Origin: Adiantum capillus-veneris
Lineage: Eukaryota; Streptophyta; Polypodiopsida; Polypodiales; Pteridaceae
Direction of reading: 5' to 3'
DNA: 64,000 nucleotides
Assembly (NCBI GenBank): GCA_014529385.2
Contig: CM043953.1
Coordinates: 109,934,549-109,998,548, forward strand
Shown: in pieces, positions 32,181 to 42,600 of the stretch
How positions within the stretch are numbered: position 1 is the stretch's first letter
How the letters are laid out: each line of letters opens with the position of its first letter
The notes under the pieces: generated by a model
Seen by the model: the letters and a program-made list of their open reading frames with translations, nothing else
Told to the model about the DNA's origin: nothing
Database searches by the model: none
Position numbers and translations under genes: made by a program

Positions 32181-32761
32181 ATTATTTGATTTTATAATTT
32201 GGACATGTGTCCTCTTTTTTCTCTTTGAGAGAATGAGCTTAATTATTTATTTTTATGCATCTAAATTCTCATTGGATCCCTCTAAAGCTTATCCAATAGG
32301 ATTCAAGCCCATCATGAGGGCCAAATGGGGAAGATTTTGACATGTGTCTTTTATGATATCATGTTTGAATTGAACACTTCAAGAACCTTAGTCATTTAAA
32401 CATGAAAATCGTTTATGCCTCTTGAGAGATTATGTTTGAGTTGAACACTTCAAGACCCTTAGTCATTTAAGCATGAGAAGCGCCTCAAGCTTGGGCAAGC
32501 TTCTCACAAACACCTTAAGCACCTTAGTTAGCAAGCACGACACACATCTCATGCTTGGGCAGGATTCCCACCTCAAGGTCAGCTCTAGCTTGTCTAAGGT
32601 TAAAGGAATTTTTAACACTAACTTTTGGAGGTCTTCAATGAAGCTAACCCTAAGGTCTATAAGCTCCATTAGATCCTTGTTCTCGTTTATTCTCCCACAT
32701 TAAATGATCAGTTCAGTACGAGAAAATCATTTGGGTTGGTTAGATTTTAGATTTAATGACA
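31394..32761 (-). repeat. D1 right (5') LTR, 1368 bp
   Basis: It begins TGTAATGGAAATGG and ends TTAATGACA. It contains (GT)n at 32050-32097, (CT)n(CA)n at 32130-32180, and degenerate repeats of the type aagcaccttagt near 32450-32540. The primer site lies immediately left. A ~100-codon plus-strand open stretch inside is antisense to the element. Confidence 0.9.
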
Positions 32762-32772
32762 ACTCACACAAT

Positions 32773-32817
<45 letters not shown>

Positions 32818-33444
32818 CGATAGTATGTCTTGCAAGCAGGTCCCCCTCCTTGCTTGGGTTGGACCCCCTCTTCTAGTTCAAGATGAAAGCTCATTGGCCT
32901 CCCCAAGCCTAGCCAATCACAAGCTTGGTGCATATCAAGCAACAAGGGTAGCCTTGGGACAAGTGTCCCCCTTCGCCTTTGAGAGAGAGAGGACTTGATA
33001 AATGCATAAACAATTAAATAAATTAACTAAATTATCATTGGACCCCTTGGGAGGCCAACCGATAGGCTTTGAACACTCCTTGAGGGCAACCTAGCTAGGG
33101 GCTTGACATGTGTCCTTCTTGCCTCTTGAGCAAGGGGTGCCCTTTGGGAGAGAGAGAAGTCATCCAACCATCCCCCCTACTTGCATGGCTCGCCCCCTCC
33201 TTGTAGGGATCTTTGTTGACTTTTGTGACACCGTAAGCCCCTCAACCTTGGACCCAGTTCCCACCACAAGCTTGGCCCTTAAACCCCTGAAGCTTGGGTT
33301 GGGGTTCCCACTTTAAGTACAACCCTAGCATCTCAAGCATGACAAGCACCACAAGCACCTCAAGCATCTTAGTCATCAAGCACGTCAAGCACCTCAAGCT
33401 TGGGCCGGGTTCCCACCTCAAGCACAGCTCTAGCTTACCTAAGG
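32762..33444 (-). repeat. D4: diverged D-family LTR, left part (interrupted by copia)
   Basis: It starts inside the LTR at cacacaatgagtgtgtg, immediately after D1. It parallels the D LTR through the GT run (32774-32809, then GCGCGCGCG), the gacatgtgtcctt motif and the caagcacc repeats. It continues at 38999-39252 after the copia insertion and ends TTTTATGACA. Its first half is missing. No gene. Confidence 0.7.
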
Positions 33445-34226
33445 TGTTAAGTATGTAGCCTGATTTACCCTTGTAATTTTCTGTGGTAAAAGCGCACATT
33501 TGTAAGGCCCCCATTATGAGGAGAAGCCATCGTGCGTGAAGGAAAATCACTCGCCGAAAACCAAAAATTTTCACGGCAAAAAATCAGGGGCAACTTTAGG
33601 GGCCTCGGGGGCGGAATCCCCCGATTTTTTTTCCCTCGCCGGAATATTCTTTTTCGCCGGAATATTATGTCCAGACGGCGGCCGAAAAGTGGTCGAAAAC
33701 AACCGTCAGTTGGCCGGTGGCCGGTAGTCAATGGCCGGTGGTCGGAAGTCAATGGCAGGTGAATTCAGCCGGTGGCCGAATTCAAAAGCGGACTTGTCTT
33801 CTCAAGGGCGGCCACACATGGGCGGATTGGAGGGTCCGATTTGGACTTATCTACACAAGGGCGGCTACACATGGCTACCTCTCATGAGAGAGGGCAATCC
33901 TTTTGGCCTATAAAAGGAGGCCATTTCTACACACATTTCATAGTGTGAAGTTGATGCAACAAGGTGAGTGTGAGGTGGTGAGAGTGAAGCAAGGCGGGAG
34001 CTCCATTAAGGGTATAATCCCTTTGTAAACTACTTCTTGTTTTGAAGTACTAAAGCCATTGAGTGGCTGCTTTCCCGTGGACGTAGCCCACATTGGGTGA
34101 ACCACGTATATCGTGTGTACTCTCTCTCTCTCTCTCTCTACTCTATAATCTCGTGTATGAAAATATATCTCTCTCCATTAAGTAATCTACTCAATTATCT
34201 ATTTAGCTACGTCTTATTTCCTAACA
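33445..34226 (+). repeat. Copia 5' LTR with promoter
   Basis: The TATA box is TATAAAAGG (33909-33917) within the near-palindrome ggcctataaaaggaggcc. A CT microsatellite (34119-34139) lies downstream. The GC-rich middle (33660-33785) has repeated ggccggtgg units and is shorter than in the 3' LTR; the 33606-33650 part is longer. Confidence 0.95.
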
Positions 34227-34299
34227 ACTGGTATCAGAGCAAGGTTTGGTCATAGCTAAATGATCTCAAGGAAAGGATTCATTGAATTGAGTGGGAGTT

Positions 34300-37200
34300 A
34301 TGGCGGAGGAAGGGAAGCTCAAGATTGAGAATTTCAACGGCAAAAACTACCAACATTGGAAGATGCAGATTGAAGACTATCTCTACCAGAAGGACCTCTA
34401 TTTGCCACTAGGCGGTCTTGCGAAGAAGCCCACAACAATGGCAGATGAAGCATGGATTGTCCTTGATCGAAAGGCACTGGGAACAATCCGGTTAAGCTTG
34501 GCGTCAATGGTGGCCTTCAATGTTTCGGAGATGAAGACCACGGAGGACTTGATGAAGTCACTTGACGACTTCTACGAGAAACCATCGGCATCCAATAAGG
34601 TATTTCTTATGAAGCGCTTGTTCAATCTAAAGATGGCAGAGAATGGTTCAGTTGCAGAACACCTAAATGACTTTAACACAAACATAAGTCAACTTCGATC
34701 GGTGAAAATCAATTTCGATGACGAAGTGCGAGCTCTTTTTATACTATCATCTCTACCGGATAGTTGGGACAGCCTTGTGATGGTTGTAAGTAATTCTATC
34801 TCTGGTACAAATACTCTTAAGTTTGATGATGTTGTGGATGTTCTCCTAAGCAAGGAAATACGAAGGAGAAGCACAGGAGAATCATCAAGTGTTGCATTGT
34901 CAGTGGAAACAAGAGGAAGGCCTAAGGAGAGGTTCAAAAGCCAAAAGGGTCGTGATCGCTCAAGACGGAGCAAGTCACGCACAAAGTCAGTTCTTGAATG
35001 TTGGAACTGCGGCGAGAAGGGCCACGTCAAGAAGGATTGCTGGTCCAAGAAGAAGAAAGAGACTGAGTCTCAAGAAACCAAGCCAACATCGGAGGCCAAT
35101 GTGGCAGGTAAAGTAGAGCAAGATGCTCTAATTCTCTCATTAGACAATGTGTCTAATTCCTTGATAGTAGATTCCGGGGCTTCATTCCATGCGACACCAC
35201 ACAAGCAACATTTCCAAGACTACACCAAAGGTAATTTTGGGTATGTATACTTGGGAGATGATGAAGCTTGTGAAATTGTCGGCAAAGGTACAGTTTCTGT
35301 CAAAACTGCTAACGGAAATGAATGGAAGCTTAAAGATGTTAGGCATGTTCCTTCTCTTCGCAAAAATTTCATCTCTAAAGGACAATTGGACAATGAAGGT
35401 CACAACATTACATTTGGAAACAAACGGTGGAAGATTTCAAAGGGATCTTTGGTGGTTGCCAACGGAGAAAAAGTCGATACACTTTACTTGTGTACTGTTA
35501 GCATGCAACCTTCAGCTTGTGCAGCAACTACAGAAGTTGACAGTGCGGTGTGGCACTACCGACTTGGGCATATGAGTGCCAAAGGAATGCAAATCCTTCA
35601 AACAAAGAAGCTTCTACCAGGTTTGAAAGAAGTGGACTTAGAGTTCTGTGAAGATTGTGTTTATGGCAAACAAAAGAGGGTAAAATTTCAAAAATCAGGA
35701 AATGAAAGAAAAAATAAAAAACTTGAGTTGGTTCATTCTGATGTTTGGGGTCCTACAAGTACACCATCACTTGGTGGCTCATTGTACTATGTAACATTCA
35801 TAGACGATGCGACTAGAAAAACATGGGTTTATGTCGTGAAGAATAAATCCGATGTATTTTTCATATTTCAAAGGTGGAAAGCCTTTGTGGAGAATGAAAC
35901 AGGTACCAAGGTTAAATGCCTCAGATCCGACAATGGAGGCGAATATTGCAGCCAAGCTTTTGAAAGCTTTTGTGCTAGCAATGGCATTCGGCGGCAAAGG
36001 ACAACCCCAAGGACACCTCAACAAAATGGGATTTCGGAAAGGATGAACAGGACAATCGTGGAGCGAGCACCAAGCATGCGGCTACATGCAGGCCTACCGC
36101 TTGAGCTTTGGGTGGAAGCTGTAAGTACGTCTGTGTACTTAATCAATCGGTCACCCTCAACAGCATTGGATGGGGGAGTTCCAGAAGAGGCATGGACAGG
36201 TAAACCGGTGAATTATGCATTTCTCAAAGTGTTTGGGTGTGAGGCTTTCATGCACATAGATAGAAGCCTAAGATCAAAGCTAGATGCAAAGTCCAAAAAG
36301 TGTTTCTTCATTGGCTATGGAGAAGGTGACTTTGGGTATCGCCTATGGAATCCTGAAGATGGTAAAATCTTAAGGAGTAGGGATGTAATTTTTAACGAAC
36401 AAAATATGTACAAAGATTACTCGGAAAGAAAACAAACAAAAGAAACAGGTGATGAGTACATGGAGCTTGAGGACGGTGAAGACTCAAGGACTACAAACGG
36501 TGACAATGTGCAACAACGTCAACCAAATGAGGAGCCTCATCCTATTTCCCGAAGATCTACAAGAGCAAGTAGACCTCCAGAAAGGTTTGTTCCTTCCTTC
36601 AACCATCTCTTGATCTCAGATTCTGGAGAGCCAGAATCATACGAAGAAGCTATGCAACATGAATCCAAAGAAGAGTGGACGAAGAGCATGCAAGTGGAGA
36701 TGGACTCACTACATTGCAACCAAACATGGGAGTTGGTTGAGTTTCCTAAAGGTAAGCGGACACTTCAAAACAAATGGGTGTACAAGGTGAAGGAAGAAGA
36801 AGGTGGGAAGAAAAGGTACAAGTCTAGGCTTGTGGTAAAAGGGTTTTCTCAAAAGAAAGGTATTGACTTCAATGAAATATTTTCTCCTGTTGTAAAAATG
36901 AACTCAATTAGGCTTGTCTTAAGCCTTGTGGCTGCTCATGATCTAAATCTCGAGCAAATGGATGTAAATATGGCATTCCCTCACGGTGACTTAGAGGAGG
37001 AAATCTACATGCTTCAACCAAAGGGGTATGAAGTAAAAGGTAAGGAGAAAATGGTTTGCAGATTAAAGAAGAGCTTGTATGGTTTAAAGCAAGCATCAAG
37101 ACAATGGTACTTGAAGTTTGATCGATGGATGTTGGATCATGGATTCACAAGATGCAACTCGGATCATTGCGTCTACATGAAGAATTTGGGAGATGGGAAA

Positions 37201-38148
37201 TTCATCATCCTAATGTTGTATGTTGATGAGATGTTGATTGCAAGTGCTAACATGCAGGACATCAAAGACCTAAAAGAGGAGCTGTCTAAATCTTTTTCAA
37301 TGAAAGATTTAGGTGTTGCAAAGAGGATACTTGGTATGAAAATATCAAGGGACAGGACAAAGAAGACAATAAAGTTATCTCAAGAAGATTACATTAAGAA
37401 GGTACTAGAAAGGTTTGCAATGCAAAATGCAAAACCAGTTTTTACACCTTTGGCTGGTCATTTTAAACTAATGAAGGATATGTGTCCAAAGACACAAGAG
37501 GAGATAGCCTATATGTTTAAAGTTCCATATGCTGCAGCGGTAGGTTCTCTAATGTATGCTATGGTCTGGACAAGGCCAGACATTGCACATGCAGTGGGAG
37601 TTGTGAGTAGGTTCATGGACAACCCCGGTAAAGAGCATTGGCAAGCTGTGAAGTGGATACTTAGGTATCTAAAAGGGACAACAACAAATGCTTTGTATTT
37701 TGGAGGAACTGATATTTTTCTAGAAGGGTATGCTGATGCAGATATGGCAGGTGACAAAGATACTCGAAGGAGCACTACTGGCTATGTGTTCACGGTTGGA
37801 GGCATAGCATTAAGCTGGGCTTCAAAGCTGCAGAAAGTGGTTTCACTTTCTACCACGGAAGCAGAGTATGTAGCAATGACGGAGGCAAGCAAAGAAATTA
37901 TGTGGCTTCATAGATTCTTAGAAGAGCTTGGATTCAAACAAGACAATTGTGTCTTGTACAGTGATAGCCAAAGCGCTATCCATCTTGCGAAGAACTCGGC
38001 CTTTCATTCAAGGACAAAGCACATTGAGGTGAGATATCACTTCATAGGTAATGTGCATACAAGTGCAAATCCTGCAGACATGTTTACAAAGGTGGTCAAC
38101 AAGGAGAAGTTGAGCTTTTGCTCATCTTCAATCGGCATTCAAGGATAA
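34300..38148 (+). CDS. Copia gag-pol polyprotein (1282 aa)
   Basis: The first ATG after the primer site (34300) opens the frame; an upstream in-frame GTG exists but is unlikely. Order by residue: gag about 1-230; CCHC knuckle CWNCGEKGHVKKDC (about 233); protease IVDSGASFHAT (about 288); integrase zinc region RLGHM...CEDCVYGKQ (about 425-460); DDE core with HSDVWGP, LRSDNGGEY and GISERMNRT; RT with the SLYGLKQASRQWY block and YVDE at 37219-37230; RNase H with STTEAEYVA and SDSQSAIHLAKN near the end. Length fits the Tnt1/Tork group. The family active site YVDD has become YVDE (residue 977), and the motif before the first RT Asp differs from the usual consensus. It may be transcribed and translated yet RT-defective. 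Confidence 0.95.
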   Translation: MAEEGKLKIENFNGKNYQHWKMQIEDYLYQKDLYLPLGGLAKKPTTMADEAWIVLDRKALGTIRLSLASMVAFNVSEMKTTEDLMKSLDDFYEKPSASNKVFLMKRLFNLKMAENGSVAEHLNDFNTNISQLRSVKINFDDEVRALFILSSLPDSWDSLVMVVSNSISGTNTLKFDDVVDVLLSKEIRRRSTGESSSVALSVETRGRPKERFKSQKGRDRSRRSKSRTKSVLECWNCGEKGHVKKDCWSKKKKETESQETKPTSEANVAGKVEQDALILSLDNVSNSLIVDSGASFHATPHKQHFQDYTKGNFGYVYLGDDEACEIVGKGTVSVKTANGNEWKLKDVRHVPSLRKNFISKGQLDNEGHNITFGNKRWKISKGSLVVANGEKVDTLYLCTVSMQPSACAATTEVDSAVWHYRLGHMSAKGMQILQTKKLLPGLKEVDLEFCEDCVYGKQKRVKFQKSGNERKNKKLELVHSDVWGPTSTPSLGGSLYYVTFIDDATRKTWVYVVKNKSDVFFIFQRWKAFVENETGTKVKCLRSDNGGEYCSQAFESFCASNGIRRQRTTPRTPQQNGISERMNRTIVERAPSMRLHAGLPLELWVEAVSTSVYLINRSPSTALDGGVPEEAWTGKPVNYAFLKVFGCEAFMHIDRSLRSKLDAKSKKCFFIGYGEGDFGYRLWNPEDGKILRSRDVIFNEQNMYKDYSERKQTKETGDEYMELEDGEDSRTTNGDNVQQRQPNEEPHPISRRSTRASRPPERFVPSFNHLLISDSGEPESYEEAMQHESKEEWTKSMQVEMDSLHCNQTWELVEFPKGKRTLQNKWVYKVKEEEGGKKRYKSRLVVKGFSQKKGIDFNEIFSPVVKMNSIRLVLSLVAAHDLNLEQMDVNMAFPHGDLEEEIYMLQPKGYEVKGKEKMVCRLKKSLYGLKQASRQWYLKFDRWMLDHGFTRCNSDHCVYMKNLGDGKFIILMLYVDEMLIASANMQDIKDLKEELSKSFSMKDLGVAKRILGMKISRDRTKKTIKLSQEDYIKKVLERFAMQNAKPVFTPLAGHFKLMKDMCPKTQEEIAYMFKVPYAAAVGSLMYAMVWTRPDIAHAVGVVSRFMDNPGKEHWQAVKWILRYLKGTTTNALYFGGTDIFLEGYADADMAGDKDTRRSTTGYVFTVGGIALSWASKLQKVVSLSTTEAEYVAMTEASKEIMWLHRFLEELGFKQDNCVLYSDSQSAIHLAKNSAFHSRTKHIEVRYHFIGNVHTSANPADMFTKVVNKEKLSFCSSSIGIQG

Positions 38149-38194
38149 GAAGCCAGAATGGAAAGCAGTCACAGGTTTGGTTTGGAGATCAGTC

Positions 38195-38208
38195 TCCAAG
38201 TGTGAGAT
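38195..38208 (+). promoter_or_regulatory. Copia polypurine tract
   Basis: ctccaagtgtgaga lies directly before the 3' LTR. It carries a pyrimidine inside the purine run, so plus-strand priming may be weak. Confidence 0.6.
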
Positions 38209-38876
38209 TGTTAAGTATGGAGCCTGATTTACCCTTGTAATTTTCTATGGTAAAAGTGCACATTTGTAAGGCCCCCATTATGAGGAGAAGCCATCGTGCG
38301 TGAAGGAAAATCACTCGCCAGAAACCAAAAATTTTCACGGCCAAAAATCAGGGGCAACTTTAGGGGCCTCGAAGACTTTTTTTCCCCTCGCCGGAATATT
38401 ATGACCGGACGGCGGCCGAAAAGTGGTCGGAAAACAACCGTCGGTTGGCCGGTGGTGGCCGGTAGTCAATGGCCGATGGCCGGTGGTCGAAAGTCAATGG
38501 CCGGTGGCCGGTGGCCGAATTCAATGGCCGATGGCCGAATTCAAAAGCGGACTTGTCTTCTCAAGGGCGGCCGCACATGGGCGAATTGGAGGGTCCGATT
38601 TGGACTTATCTACACAAGGGCGGCTACACATGGCTGCCTCTCATGAGAGAGGGCAATCCTTTTGGCCTATAAAAGGAGGCCATTTCTACACACATTTCAT
38701 AGTGTGAAGTTGATGCAACAAAGTGAGTGTGAGGTGGTGAGAGTGAAGAAGGGCGGGAGCTCCATTAAGGGTATAATCCCTTTGTAAACTACTTCTTGTT
38801 TTGAAGTACTAAAGCCATTGAGAGTGGCTGCTTTCCCGTGGACGTAGCCCACATTGGGTGAACCACGTATATCGTG

Positions 38877-38915
<39 letters not shown>

Positions 38916-38993
38916 ATAATCTCTTGTATGTAAATTTGTCTCCATTAAGTAATCTACTCAATTATCTATTTAGCTACGTCTTATTTCCTAACA
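38209..38993 (+). repeat. Copia 3' LTR, 785 bp
   Basis: It pairs with 33445-34226. The ggccggtgg/ggccgatgg array (38440-38550) is expanded relative to the 5' LTR, while a block near 38370 is deleted. The CT microsatellite (38880-38911) is longer. Confidence 0.95.
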
Positions 38994-38998
38994 TAAGG

Positions 38999-39252
38999 TC
39001 AAAGGACTTTTAACACTAACCTTTGGAGGTCTTTAATGAAGCTAGCCCTGAGGTCTTTAAGCTCCATTAGCTAGCTTTGCTCTTTGACAAACCATCTCTC
39101 ATTTGGACCCCTTTACCATTGGGTCCGTGTTGAGATAGATCTATAAGTACATGTTTATATTCTAATCCTTGTTCCATTTATTCTCCCACATTAAATGACC
39201 AGTCTAATATGAGAAAATCATTTGGGTTGGTTAGATGTTAGATTTTATGACA
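38999..39252 (-). repeat. D4 LTR, right part
   Basis: It resumes the D-family LTR after the copia target duplication, with the gtcaaaggacttttaacac and cacattaaatgaccag motifs, and ends TTTTATGACA. 39253-39527 is AT-rich with nothing identifiable. Confidence 0.8.
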
Positions 39253-39527
39253 ATTGTATGCTATGTAAAAAGTTAGTATCCTTGGAAAGAATGGGCTCAT
39301 CAATATTTTTTTAGTCATGTGTTGCTTGGGGAAGGTAGTACTTGGCTATTGAAGGTGATGAAGGAGTTTTTGAAGGACTAGTTTCGTTGGGCATATGTCC
39401 TTACATAAATTCTCAAAGATAAGCTTGTTATATCATTTTTGAAAGCAAGAGACTCTTTAAATTCTTAGATACAAAAGCAATTCATTCTTCCATAAATTTC
39501 TGAAGGCAAGTTTGTTATATCATTTTT

Positions 39528-39832
39528 TGTAATGGAAATGGCCTATGAACTTTGAGAAAGCAGAATTAGAGAGAGCGTTTTTGTGAGACTACTTTGAGAA
39601 CATAGAGGGTGAACTTAATTAGCGGTAGCAACATAACCATAATACTTAATTAACTTGGCATGAACAATACTTTTGCAAGAGAGAGAATTGAGAGAACTTG
39701 ACAACAGATGAGGACCGGATTTATGTGGAGCTGGTCCACCCTCCAATAGGCTTTTGTATTACAGATTCTCCCATCAAGAGAGACTTGGCACAATACAATC
39801 TTTGTGTTCCTCGTGACCTAGGTTTCTTCCAT
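39528..39832 (-). repeat. D3 3' LTR, left part (interrupted by K2)
   Basis: It begins TGTAATGGAAATGG and matches the first ~290 bp of the D1 5' LTR, ending at cgtgacctagg. K2 sequence starts immediately. The LTR resumes at 47682, but several hundred bases of its middle are missing. Confidence 0.85.
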
Positions 39833-40570
39833 TTTTTTGCATTCTATAACTATGTTCAACAAAACCCTGTTGTTGCTCTCTAGAGTAGCATTTGAGGTAC
39901 TCATTTCAATTAATCGTCCCTGTAAGACGCTAAACCACTCATCTCTCCATTGAGAAATTCTAGCTGAACTTTTTTGTCTGTATACTACCAACTGCTTACA
40001 TGAGGCTGACTCCTTCTGCATCAGCTCCTGGTTCTTAGTCAACTCTTGAACTTTTCTCTACAAAAATCCTTCTTCGGTTTGAACTTTCTTTTCCTTCATT
40101 GCTTCCTCCTTGAACTGCTCCAATTCAGTGTGCAGTATCTTATTCTCCCTCTTCACTAAAGTAAAAGTCATTATCTGTTGTACCATATATTCTTTCACTA
40201 TCCCAATTGCATTTTTCACCTCAATGGAAGATACATTTGATAAGATTGCGTTGCAATTATTTTCAACTGCAGATTCCCCAATTATTATGGCAGGTGTCTC
40301 TCCTGCAGGATTTCCTTTTAGCTTTCTTAGTTTAAAACCTCTCTTGACTGACATAGGTATTGTTGATTTTTCACTTGTTTGCATACCAACTTCAAGTAAC
40401 AAGTCCCCAAATTCTTTGTCTAGATTCATCTTGACTGCTTCCAGAGACTCCTTTGCTGAATATTTTGCAGAGACCAATTTTTGCACATCCTTTGTCATAT
40501 GCAAGGTCTTCTGTTCTTGATACAACTTTTGCCTTTTTTTCCTTCCTTGGTGCAGATTGCGAGTCTTCAA
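39833..40570 (-). pseudogene. K2 post-integrase accessory ORF, coiled-coil, one stop
   Basis: The frame from 40570 runs to 40058 (TAG at 40058-40060) and continues in the same frame to about 39830. The product, near 245 residues, is hydrophilic with an N-terminal basic region and a C-terminal heptad-rich part (ILHTELEQFKEEAMKEKK and following), suggesting a coiled coil. It is on the sense strand between integrase and the lost 3' LTR, where some plant gypsy elements hold accessory or env-like ORFs. No transmembrane or signal segment is visible, so an envelope role is not supported. Confidence 0.5.
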
Positions 40571-41261
40571 TCAACAGTCCTACCCCTAGAAAAAATTTCC
40601 CTTGCAAAATGCTCTTGTTGTTCACATACTGAAAACTGCTGCCAAATATGGTCCAACTTTTGTTGTTTTATCCTTTCTCTTCTACTTAGTGTAAATTTCA
40701 AACTTGATCCTATCAAATAGGATGTTTGCCCATCCAATCTACCTGCAAGTCTCAACTACTAACAATATGCCATAATTTTCCCTGCTTATATACTCTGACT
40801 TGACCAGCAGAATTATTCTTTCAAGAAACCATTTCACCTGTTGCTGCAGTCTCACTTGGTTCTTCATTCTTGATAGCTGATCGTCCAAAAGCTTTTGTCA
40901 TGTCCTTTTCAGTTGATTTGTTGACCTCATTGTCTTCTGCAAATAGGTATATCAAACACCTGTGCAATCAGTTCTTTAGTCAAATAATCCTCCGCAAAGA
41001 TATGTCCATTGTTTGCCTGCACATGCTTTAAGTATACCACTGGTATTTGATTTTGCCTCCAACTCATCCAGGGTAACCTTGCAAAATTTAGTAACCCTAT
41101 TTTCTTCAACCATGAAATATTCTCCTTATTGGCCACTAAATCATACATGAAGTCCAAAAAAGTGTACTCTGGGATTACTTCCTATTTAGAAGGCAGGTTG
41201 CCTTGTGGGTGTAAGCATTTCTGGCTCATCCTCCTCACTGGACTCATCCACCACCATCCTC
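40571..41261 (-). pseudogene. K2 post-integrase coding remnant
   Basis: The frames 41157-40927 and 40755-40567 are likely earlier parts of the same accessory protein, separated by stops. The first has an aromatic and Leu-rich stretch with LTKELIAQVFDIPI, which resembles the kind of helical block seen in uncharacterised plant transposon proteins; the second is basic. Nothing catalytic can be seen. Confidence 0.35.
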
Positions 41262-41817
41262 TAGTAATGAGTTTTGCGCACAGAGGTTGTAGCATGACAA
41301 AGGGCTCTTCTTCCTCCATCCTTGTCCAAAAAATGGTTTAAGTCAAAAACCATTTACTGCCTTAGCAATTGCCTGTCTAGACTCATCAACCAAAACAAAC
41401 GTATTAAGTCCCACATACCTAACTATCTCGAATGGCCTTACAAACATGAGTTTCAATTTGCAAGGTTTGTGTCCCAGCTTGCTATTGTAAACCATCACCC
41501 AATCTCCTATAGAGAAATTTTTGAACTATGTTCCTGTTCTGGTAACGAGTTTTGCGCAAAGAGCTTGTAGCATGACAAAGGGCACTTCTTCCTCCATCCT
41601 TGTCCAAAAAATGGTTTAAGTCGAAAACCATTTATTGGCTTAGCAATTTCCTGTCTAGACTCATGAACCAATTTAAACGTATTAGGTCCCACAGACCTAA
41701 CTATCTCGAATGGCCTTACAAAAATGAGTTTCAATTTGCAAGGTCTGTGTCCCAGCTTGCTATTGTAAACCATCACCCAATCTCCTATAGATAAATTTTT
41801 GAACTATGTTCCTGTTG
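41262..41817 (-). repeat. Tandem duplication of about 278 bp in K2 integrase C-terminus
   Basis: 41262-41539 and 41540-41817 are near-identical, starting taatgagttttgcgca and taacgagttttgcgca and ending in ttgaactatgttcctgtt. The duplicated unit encodes the integrase C-terminal GHRPCKLKL...VGPNTFKL segment, so this end of pol is doubled. Confidence 0.9.
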
Positions 41818-42600
41818 ATCCAAGCTTGCCTTCTTTATTGGATAACATCTACAATATAGATGCTCTGAATTCTCTCCTCTTCCAGTTCCAGTAATGCTTC
41901 TTTTCTGCAGTTGACTGACCCTTCAGGAGATAGTTTATGTTGAACTACAACCCTGAGGCTTGGTACTAAAAACTCCATAGGAACTACTGCTTCTAATCCA
42001 TACACCAACTTGAATGGTGTCATGCATGTTGTCACTTTAAATGCACTCTAAAAGCCCAAAGTGTTGAATCCAACTTCTCATCCCAATTTGTCATGTTTTG
42101 ATTCACCAACTTCCAGATTATCCTAATCAAAATCTTATTGGTACTTTGTGCATGTCCATTTGCATGAGGATAGTACACAGTTGATTTCTTATGTAGGATC
42201 ATATGCAGTTCACTAAATTTACTTTGTTAATAAAATGTCCTCCTTGATCAAAAACCAACTCAATAGGGCATCCAAACCTGGTCATAATATTTTTATACAC
42301 AAAAATTTCCACACTCCTTGTTGTGTTATCTCTCAAAGCCACAGCTTCTACCCATTTTATGCAATAATTAGTTGCAACCAAGATGTATTTGTTTTGTGTA
42401 GACCTTGCAAGTGGCTTGATGGGACCAACAAAATCTAATCCCCACTTTTGAAATGGCTCCAAAGGTAATATAGGTTGCAAGGGCATCTTGTCTACATTCA
42501 ATGGTCTATCCACTCTTTGACACAACAAACACTTCTTATTAAATTCTTGAGCATCTTTTATAAAAATTGGCCACAAAAATCTTGCTTGGAATTTTTTCTT
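41507..42600 (-). pseudogene. K2 integrase
   Basis: CLLCQR of the zinc region and WGLDFVGP (first catalytic Asp) lie in the 42576-42199 frame. The second Asp block reads VFDQGGHFINKV (canonical SD-G altered to FDQG). The catalytic Glu region (42036-42200) is frameshifted, and the 42035-41835 frame has TPFKLVYGLEAVVPMEFLVPSL. The C-terminal strand is in 41776-41507. This pol is closer to B's integrase than to D's. Confidence 0.75.

Larger units (their letters stand above)
24709..32761 (-). mobile_element. D1: nearly complete chromovirus-type gypsy element
   Basis: It has a left 3' LTR (24709-25974), a polypurine tract just inside (complement of cctctctcttgaa, 25977-25989), then integrase, RNase H, RT, protease and gag in reverse. 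An initiator-methionine primer site follows (minus strand TGGTATTAGAGC, complement of 31381-31392), then the 5' LTR (31394-32761). All main domains are present, but stops and frameshifts occur in gag, protease and integrase. D1 sits in tandem with D2 in the same orientation, sharing an LTR, which suggests LTR-LTR recombination. Confidence 0.88.
33445..38993 (+). mobile_element. Intact Ty1/copia element, Tnt1/Tork-like
   Basis: 5' LTR 33445-34226, 3' LTR 38209-38993, both starting TGTTAAGTATG and ending CCTAACA, with perfect 5-bp target duplications TAAGG (33440-33444 and 38994-38998). The primer site TGGTATCAGAGCAAGGT (34229-34245) fits initiator-methionine tRNA exactly. A purine-rich tract precedes the 3' LTR. 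One uninterrupted polyprotein ORF. It split the D4 LTR. LTR differences are mostly indels in a GGCCGGTGG-type repeat. Confidence 0.97.

Noticed and set aside
32774-32820. GT/GC alternating tract as a Z-DNA regulatory site
   Set aside because: The tract is real, but it is just the D-family LTR microsatellite in a truncated copy. No promoter evidence nearby.
39833-40570. Envelope-like protein after the K2 integrase
   Set aside because: No signal peptide or transmembrane segment; the composition is hydrophilic and coiled-coil.
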